From contig VXMB01000009.1 of NCBI GenBank assembly GCA_009841265.1, positions 727,911-791,910 on the forward strand: a DNA stretch of 64,000 nt. The letters run 5' to 3'. This document shows positions 59,281-64,000 of the stretch, in pieces (the stretch's first letter is position 1; every line of letters starts with the position of its first letter). The translations under genes were made by a program, and so were the position numbers. The notes below the pieces were generated by a model. It was not told the origin of the DNA and made no database searches. It worked only from the letters and a program-made list of their open reading frames with translations. The DNA is from Gemmatimonadota bacterium. GTDB lineage: Bacteria > JAAXHH01.

Positions 59281-61617
59281 TTACCTCCTGTCGTGGCCGT
59301 CCGGGGCGGCGGCCTCCGCCGTTCTCTTCTTCCAGATCGCGACCTTGTTGAAACTCTGTCGGTTGGGCACGATGATCTTGGGGTTCCCCGCGAGTGCGGT
59401 TTCCAGCTTCTCGCGCCAGAGCATGTTCCTGAGGACTTCCGGCGCCGTCTGCATCGCCGATGAAATGACCAGGATGGCATCCGCTTCCGCCGCGGAGGTC
59501 GCCACCTTCCTGAAAGCCTCTCCATCGGCCTGTTCTCTTTCATACTCGGCGTTGCCGTAGGCACGCGGCACCAGGGAGACCATGAACCTCTGCGCGTTGA
59601 CGATGATCCGCTCCCGGTCTTCCTGGGCGCTGGAGATCTCCCGGAACGAGTTCATCGCTTCCGCGACCGGAGTGATGTCCAGCAGGCTTACCTTTACGAG
59701 ATCGATGGTGCTGAGAATCGTCCTGTCTCCATGCATTTCGGCGTCCACGGCGAAGAGATTCGTAAGTTCGTCGACCATGTCCGCCCGGTATGCGGTAAGC
59801 AGGCGATCAAGGTCGCGGGCATTGATGAAAGTGCGCAGGTGCTCGCGGACCGCGTCTTCAATGATCTCTTCCGGGTCGACCGTACGGTAATGGTAAGTGT
59901 ACGGGTCTTTCACGCGGTACTGGACGTCCAGGGTGAGCGTGAGCATGTTCAGGTCGCCCGACACGTACTCGTACGGCGTATCGGACATGATGGACTTCAC
60001 TTCCTTGACCGGCCACTTGTCCACCCACACCAGGGGGCGGGGTGCCAGGTAATGCAGCCCGGGCTGCAAGTCTTTCCAGTATACCTGTCCGAACAACAGG
60101 CCGTATCCGACGTGCCCGGGCGGCACGGTCGTGAACCCGCTGCCGAGGAACAGGACCAGCAGCAGGCCCCAGAGCATCATGCCCAGCGGCGTGGCGGGCG
60201 AGACCGTACCCCGGAAGGACCGGTCCCGCGTCAGCCGCTTCCAGGCGTTGCGCCAGGGCCTGGACAACGGACGGACGTTGACCATCATGTCTTCGTACCC
60301 TCTGCGCATGGCGCCCGCGCGGTACCGCCAGAGGATCAGTGCGATTAATATGATCGCGCCGCCCCACTGTATGAACTGGATCGCGGGGGACTCGGAAGGG
60401 AGCAGGTTGACCGAAATCGTGAAGCCCGTCGCCAGCAGCACGAAATCGATGGCGATGCCGATCACGGCGGTAACCACGATGACGGTGGTCACGTAGATGG
60501 CCGCGAAACGCGCACCAAACTGGCTCATGATGATGGCGATGGTGCTCGTGTTAGTAGCCGGTCCGGTCATCAGGAAAATCAGCGCGGCGCCGGGGCTCAC
60601 GCCTCGGGCCACCAGCGCAGCTGCTATCGGGGTGCTGGCCGAAGCGCAGATGTAGAGGGGCACGCCGACGATGATCATGACGGGGTAGGACAGCCAGCGT
60701 GCATACTCGTTCGACATCAGGTCGGCCGGAATGACGAGAAAGAGCACGCCGCCCAGTGCGATGCCAACGAGCAGCGCGAAGAGGATATCGTCGGCGATCT
60801 CCACGAAGCCGTAGTGCATGATGTGTTTGACGATCTTCTTGAAATCGAGACCGGGGTATTCCTCCGCTACCCGGTCCACTTCGACGGTCTTGCTGGACTT
60901 TTTCGCCTGTTCCCCGACTATTTCGCGGTAGAATTCGGGTTTTATCCACGATCCGAACTTCCAGGTGGAGGCCACGGTGGTGATACTCTTGATCCACCGC
61001 GTCATCAGGACCTTCATGGCGGCGGGACTGACGTAGCAGTCGTCCTTGTCCGATATCAACGGATCGTGGACCGCGTGGTCATGGTCGTGGTCGTGGCCGT
61101 GATGATCGTGGCCGTGATGATCGTGGTCATGATGATCGTGGTCATGGTGTTCGTGATCTTCTTCGCCCGGCTTGACTTCGCCGCTGTCGTCCCGGATCAG
61201 GCCGATGCAGAAAATGCCCGCCACGACGGCCGTTATGAAACTGATGGCGGGGCGTACCACGGCGGCGATGAACCCGAAAAACGCGTTGGTGACGAGGATG
61301 GAGTCCGCTCCGGTTTCCGGCGCGGTGATCAGGAAGGCCATGCAGGACGACCGGGAAGCGCCCTTCCGGCGCATTTCGGCCACGACGGGGACGACGGAAC
61401 AGCTGCAGAGAGGGACCGGCACGCCGACCGCGGAACTGACGGAGACCGACCGGAGGCTGTCGTCCTGAAGCCATTTGAGGATCGCTTCCCGGGAGATGAA
61501 CACGTGGATCAGCCCGGAAAGCAGCAGACCCAGGATCAGCATCGGCCCCAGCAACAGGAAGGACATCCAGATGAAGTCGAAATACGCGGTAAGGGAATTA
61601 ACCAGCGTAACGCCCAT
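59281..61617 (-). CDS. Predicted metal-efflux permease (SO_0444/DUF318 type) fused to a C-terminal SPFH domain
   Basis: About 779 aa. The N-terminal about 430 residues are a permease: TMs in the first 140 residues, the motif PLCSCSVVPVV (about 70-80) and later YICASASTPIAAALVA (about 322-338), both hallmarks of the SO_0444/YraQ-type family. Between them a loop of about 30 residues is almost pure His and Asp (about 155-184). After a new TM near 480-495, an SPFH domain starts (TTVPPGHVGYGLLFGQVYW, LQPGLHYLAPRPLVWVDKW) and runs to the end. ATG 61617 or TTG 61620 is the start. I know of no characterised protein joining these modules. Confidence 0.88.
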   Translation of the reverse strand: MGVTLVNSLTAYFDFIWMSFLLLGPMLILGLLLSGLIHVFISREAILKWLQDDSLRSVSVSSAVGVPVPLCSCSVVPVVAEMRRKGASRSSCMAFLITAPETGADSILVTNAFFGFIAAVVRPAISFITAVVAGIFCIGLIRDDSGEVKPGEEDHEHHDHDHHDHDHHGHDHHGHDHDHDHAVHDPLISDKDDCYVSPAAMKVLMTRWIKSITTVASTWKFGSWIKPEFYREIVGEQAKKSSKTVEVDRVAEEYPGLDFKKIVKHIMHYGFVEIADDILFALLVGIALGGVLFLVIPADLMSNEYARWLSYPVMIIVGVPLYICASASTPIAAALVARGVSPGAALIFLMTGPATNTSTIAIIMSQFGARFAAIYVTTVIVVTAVIGIAIDFVLLATGFTISVNLLPSESPAIQFIQWGGAIILIALILWRYRAGAMRRGYEDMMVNVRPLSRPWRNAWKRLTRDRSFRGTVSPATPLGMMLWGLLLVLFLGSGFTTVPPGHVGYGLLFGQVYWKDLQPGLHYLAPRPLVWVDKWPVKEVKSIMSDTPYEYVSGDLNMLTLTLDVQYRVKDPYTYHYRTVDPEEIIEDAVREHLRTFINARDLDRLLTAYRADMVDELTNLFAVDAEMHGDRTILSTIDLVKVSLLDITPVAEAMNSFREISSAQEDRERIIVNAQRFMVSLVPRAYGNAEYEREQADGEAFRKVATSAAEADAILVISSAMQTAPEVLRNMLWREKLETALAGNPKIIVPNRQSFNKVAIWKKRTAEAAAPDGHDRR

Positions 61618-61620
61618 CAA

Positions 61621-61954
61621 TACATCTCCCGCTGTTATGACTGACGCGGAAACCTCGGGTTCTTATTTCTCAGGTCATGAATGCAGGACGATCAGACTGA
61701 AGCAACGGGTATCGGTGAAAAGATATACGCGCGGAAGATACGCATATAAGGTGATTATACCGAGAGAACTTACAAGCGCAAAGGAAATGTTTGGATCGGA
61801 AAACAGATTCGTGTTCGATCCGGCCGAGTGTTGCGCCCAGGCCGTCCGGACGCTTAACACACGGTGAGACTTCCCCTTGATCTGCCGTATTGTCCAATAT
61901 AACATATTAGCCGGTGGAAAGCATGAGCTGGTCCGATGATCGGAGACCCTCGTT
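61621..61954. other. Divergent intergenic region with promoter for the SPFH/metal operon
   Basis: On the minus strand a perfect TATAAT (plus 61754-61759) and TTGCGC (plus 61776-61781), 16 bp apart, point to the permease operon and would give a 5' leader near 126 nt. On the plus strand only a weak TTGATC (61877-61882)/TATAAC (61898-61903) pair with 15-bp spacing precedes the ATP-grasp gene. No gene, riboswitch or repeat was recognised. Confidence 0.5.
61754..61781 (-). promoter_or_regulatory. Candidate promoter of the permease-SPFH operon
   Basis: -35 TTGCGC (plus 61776-61781, weak) and -10 TATAAT (plus 61754-61759, perfect) on the minus strand with a 16-bp spacer. Confidence 0.45.
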
Positions 61955-63388
61955 ATGGATTTCGACGCATACGACCTGGACAGCGCTTTCTACGACGAGA
62001 TGTTCCTCCCTGACGGTACGCCGCGCGCTCACTGCCGCAGTCTGCACGAATCACTGCTCCGGCTTCCCGTTGAAGAGCTCGTTCGCATGCAGGAACGGGT
62101 CACCCATTCCTTTTCCAGCGAAGGCATCACGTTTACGGTATACGGCGGAGATGAAGCCGGCGAGCGCATCATGCCTGTCGACTGCCTGCCCCGGATCCTG
62201 CCCGCCGAAGAATGGCGGCAGCTCGAATCCGGACTTGGCCAGCGGCTGAAGGCGTTGAACCGGTTTCTCGGCGACGTTTACGGTCCCGCCCGCATTGTCG
62301 AAGACGGGGTCGTTCCGGTCGACCTGGTGCGCGGCTGTCCCCAGTACCGCGTCGAAATGCGGGGGGTGCCCGTTCCGCACGGGACGCATGTCGCGATCTG
62401 CGGCACCGACCTGGTCCGCACGAATGAAGGATTCCACGTGCTCGAGGACAACCTGCGCGTGCCTTCCGGCGTATCCTACATGGTCGCCAACCGGAAAGCG
62501 GTCAAGGCCAACCTGCGCCGGCTCTACCGCAGCTGCCGGGTGCGGGAAGTCGAGCAATACGGGCGAATGCTCCGCGAAACACTGAAGGAACTCGCGCCTC
62601 GCGGGGACGACGATCCTTGCGTGGTGCTGATGACGCCCGGCGTATACAATGCGGCGTTTTACGAGCACATCTACCTGGCGCACGAGATCGGGGCGACCCT
62701 GGTCGAGGGCCGGGATCTGCTGGTCGACGGCGGTTATGTGTACATGCGCACCACCTCGGGGCTCCAACGGGTTGACGTCATCTACCGCCGGGTGGACGAC
62801 GATTTCCTGGACCCGCTCGTATTCCGGCCGGATTCCCTGCTGGGCCTCCCGGGCCTCATGGGCGTCTACCGGGCCGGGAACGTCACCCTGGTGAACGCGC
62901 CGGGCACGGGCGTCGCGGACGACAAGAGCGTATACGCATACGTTCCCGACATGATCCGCTATTACCTGGCCGAAGAACCGCTGCTGCAAAACGTGAAGAC
63001 CTATATCTGCCGCCGGCCGGAGGACCTGGAATTCACCCTGGACAACCTTCATGACCTCGTCGTGAAGCGGGTGGGCGAGTCGGGGGGATACGGCATGCTG
63101 GTCGGGCCGGAATCGACGCCTGATGAACGGGAAGCCTGCGCCCGTGATTTGCGGGAAAACCCCGCGGACTTCATTTCGCAGCCCGTACTGGACCTTTCGC
63201 GCGCGCCCTGCCTGATCGGGGGCCGTGCCGCGGCGCGGCACGTGGACCTGCGGCCCTTCGTGCTCCATGGCCGCGAGACGCGTATCGTGCCGGGTGCATT
63301 CTGCCGGGTCGCGCTGCGTGAGGGCAGCCTGGTCGTGAACTCCAGCCAGGGTGGCGGAGGCAAGGACGTCTGGGTACTGGGGGACTGA
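61955..63388 (+). CDS. Circularly permuted ATP-grasp protein (DUF404/DUF407 type)
   Basis: 477 aa with a circularly permuted ATP-grasp fold. Visible family segments are FYDEMFLPDGTPRAHCR near the N-terminus, ICGTDLVRTNEGFHVLEDNLRVPSGVSYM (broken here into ICGTDLVRTNEGFHVLED and NLRVPSGVSYM), RREDLE-like CRRPEDLEFTLDNL and QPVLDLS. These proteins are usually paired with an alpha-E protein and a transglutaminase; the alpha-E gene follows with no gap (stop then ATG). They may form peptide bonds on a small molecule, but the product is unknown. A GGAGA site precedes the ATG. Confidence 0.9.
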   Translation: MDFDAYDLDSAFYDEMFLPDGTPRAHCRSLHESLLRLPVEELVRMQERVTHSFSSEGITFTVYGGDEAGERIMPVDCLPRILPAEEWRQLESGLGQRLKALNRFLGDVYGPARIVEDGVVPVDLVRGCPQYRVEMRGVPVPHGTHVAICGTDLVRTNEGFHVLEDNLRVPSGVSYMVANRKAVKANLRRLYRSCRVREVEQYGRMLRETLKELAPRGDDDPCVVLMTPGVYNAAFYEHIYLAHEIGATLVEGRDLLVDGGYVYMRTTSGLQRVDVIYRRVDDDFLDPLVFRPDSLLGLPGLMGVYRAGNVTLVNAPGTGVADDKSVYAYVPDMIRYYLAEEPLLQNVKTYICRRPEDLEFTLDNLHDLVVKRVGESGGYGMLVGPESTPDEREACARDLRENPADFISQPVLDLSRAPCLIGGRAAARHVDLRPFVLHGRETRIVPGAFCRVALREGSLVVNSSQGGGGKDVWVLGD

Positions 63389-64000
63389 ATGCTGTCCAGA
63401 AGCGCACAGGGCCTGTACTGGATGGGCCGGTATCTCGAACGCGCCGCGCACCTCAGCCGGCTGATGCAACTGCAGGTGGAAACGCTGGTGGACCGTCCGC
63501 TGCGCGAGATCCACTTCGGATGGAACCGCGTGTACAACAGCATGAACCAGTTCCCACCCGCCGGTACGCTGGAAGCCTTCGGGAGCGACGACTACGCGCT
63601 GGCCGACTCCTATACCCTGGCCGATCACCTTACTTTCGAATCCACGAATCCGGATTCCATATGGAACTGCTTCGCGTACGCCCGGGAAAACGCGCGGCAG
63701 GTCCGCAATTACATCAGCGCCGAGATGTGGCTGTCGCTGAACATGACCTTCCTGCGCCTGCAGGGATTGACTATCCAGGAGATATGGAAGACGGCCCCGG
63801 AGTCTTTCTACGCGGGAACGGCAAAGGATATAGCCACCTTCACCGGCGTGGCCGAGGCGACCATGTACCGCGATGAAGGGTGGCATTTCATCCAGCTGGG
63901 CAGATACATGGAACGGGTGCAGCTTTCCGCGTCGATCCTGTTGTCGCAGATTGCGGCGCAGGACGGGCAGGACGAATCGTTCGACGCGGACTGGGCGAAC
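63389..64000 (+). CDS. Alpha-E domain protein, N-terminal part (3' end outside window)
   Basis: 204 residues visible before the window ends. The helical alpha-E (DUF403) signature is clear: LSRSAQGLYWMGRYLERAAHL at the start, NARQVRNYISAEMWLSLN in the middle and FIQLGRYMERVQLSASIL near the end. It starts at the base after the ATP-grasp stop. The standard cluster continues with a transglutaminase-like protein, so one is expected just beyond the window. Confidence 0.9.
   Translation, partial: MLSRSAQGLYWMGRYLERAAHLSRLMQLQVETLVDRPLREIHFGWNRVYNSMNQFPPAGTLEAFGSDDYALADSYTLADHLTFESTNPDSIWNCFAYARENARQVRNYISAEMWLSLNMTFLRLQGLTIQEIWKTAPESFYAGTAKDIATFTGVAEATMYRDEGWHFIQLGRYMERVQLSASILLSQIAAQDGQDESFDADWAN

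Noticed and set aside
61475..61867. Plus-strand gene before the ATP-grasp gene
   Set aside because: Most of it is antisense to the permease and the remainder has no domain or ribosome site.

Overview
The window is a gene-dense, GC-rich stretch of bacterial chromosome (about 60% or more GC by eye). It carries Kdo and Lpt lipopolysaccharide genes, so the cell has a Gram-negative outer membrane. HPr kinase in place of PtsN/RapZ next to rpoN, four unrelated-looking phytanoyl-CoA dioxygenase (PhyH) genes, sugar-acid dehydratases, sialidase-fold proteins and TTG/GTG starts fit uncultured lineages such as Latescibacterota or Poribacteria. This placement is an inference from gene content only. No tRNA, rRNA, CRISPR array, transposase or phage gene was recognised.

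Layout. 1-11634 (+): end of a UvrD/PcrA helicase, gatC, then one co-oriented run kdsB-kdsA-acyltransferase-lptC-lptA-lptB-rpoN-hpf-hprK-ptsH-ptsI, which combines LPS core synthesis and export, sigma-54, ribosome hibernation and a regulatory phosphotransfer chain without sugar permeases. 11721-18631: a PhyH/beta-propeller pair, an orphan Tat-exported TRAP binding protein, a divergent PRPP synthetase, a lamin-tail surface protein and gcvT. 18651-26407 (-): a tight catabolic run (LD-carboxypeptidase, 2-hydroxyacid dehydrogenase, Ppx/GppA split by one in-frame TAG, PhyH, IlvD/Edd dehydratase, isochorismatase-fold hydrolase, PfkB kinase). 26605-32744 (+): a GMC oxidoreductase with its small subunit, a Tat-exported HisC-like aminotransferase, a strong terminator, an ABC exporter and a small membrane protein in an AT-rich island. 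32768-38259: sugar-acid genes (HpaI aldolase, UxuA-like and enolase-superfamily dehydratases) and two cytoplasmic sialidase-like proteins.

38463-44469 (+) is a complete-looking SUF iron-sulfur assembly operon, Rrf2 regulator-sufB-C-D-T-S, with an inverted repeat lying on its near-consensus promoter. Two PhyH genes follow.

46684-61617 is the most unusual part: two operons converging at 52.18 kb. The + operon encodes a partner-switching module (STAS antagonist, response regulator fused to a PP2C phosphatase, RsbW-like kinase), then an orphan Leu/Ile/Val-type binding protein and a sensor histidine kinase with a long periplasmic region. The - operon encodes a permease with a CSCS motif and His-rich loop fused to an SPFH domain, two further SPFH proteins (HflC- and HflK-like), a paralogue of the binding protein, a three-helix membrane protein, a ZIP transporter and a CopA-type ATPase. 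I read this as a candidate metal/envelope homeostasis system joining SPFH membrane scaffolds to metal transport and to TorT/TorS-like sensing. The window ends in a circularly permuted ATP-grasp and alpha-E pair. Throughout, short perfect or near-perfect tandem duplications (9-22 bp, often with a CAGG core) lie in intergenic gaps and inside genes.
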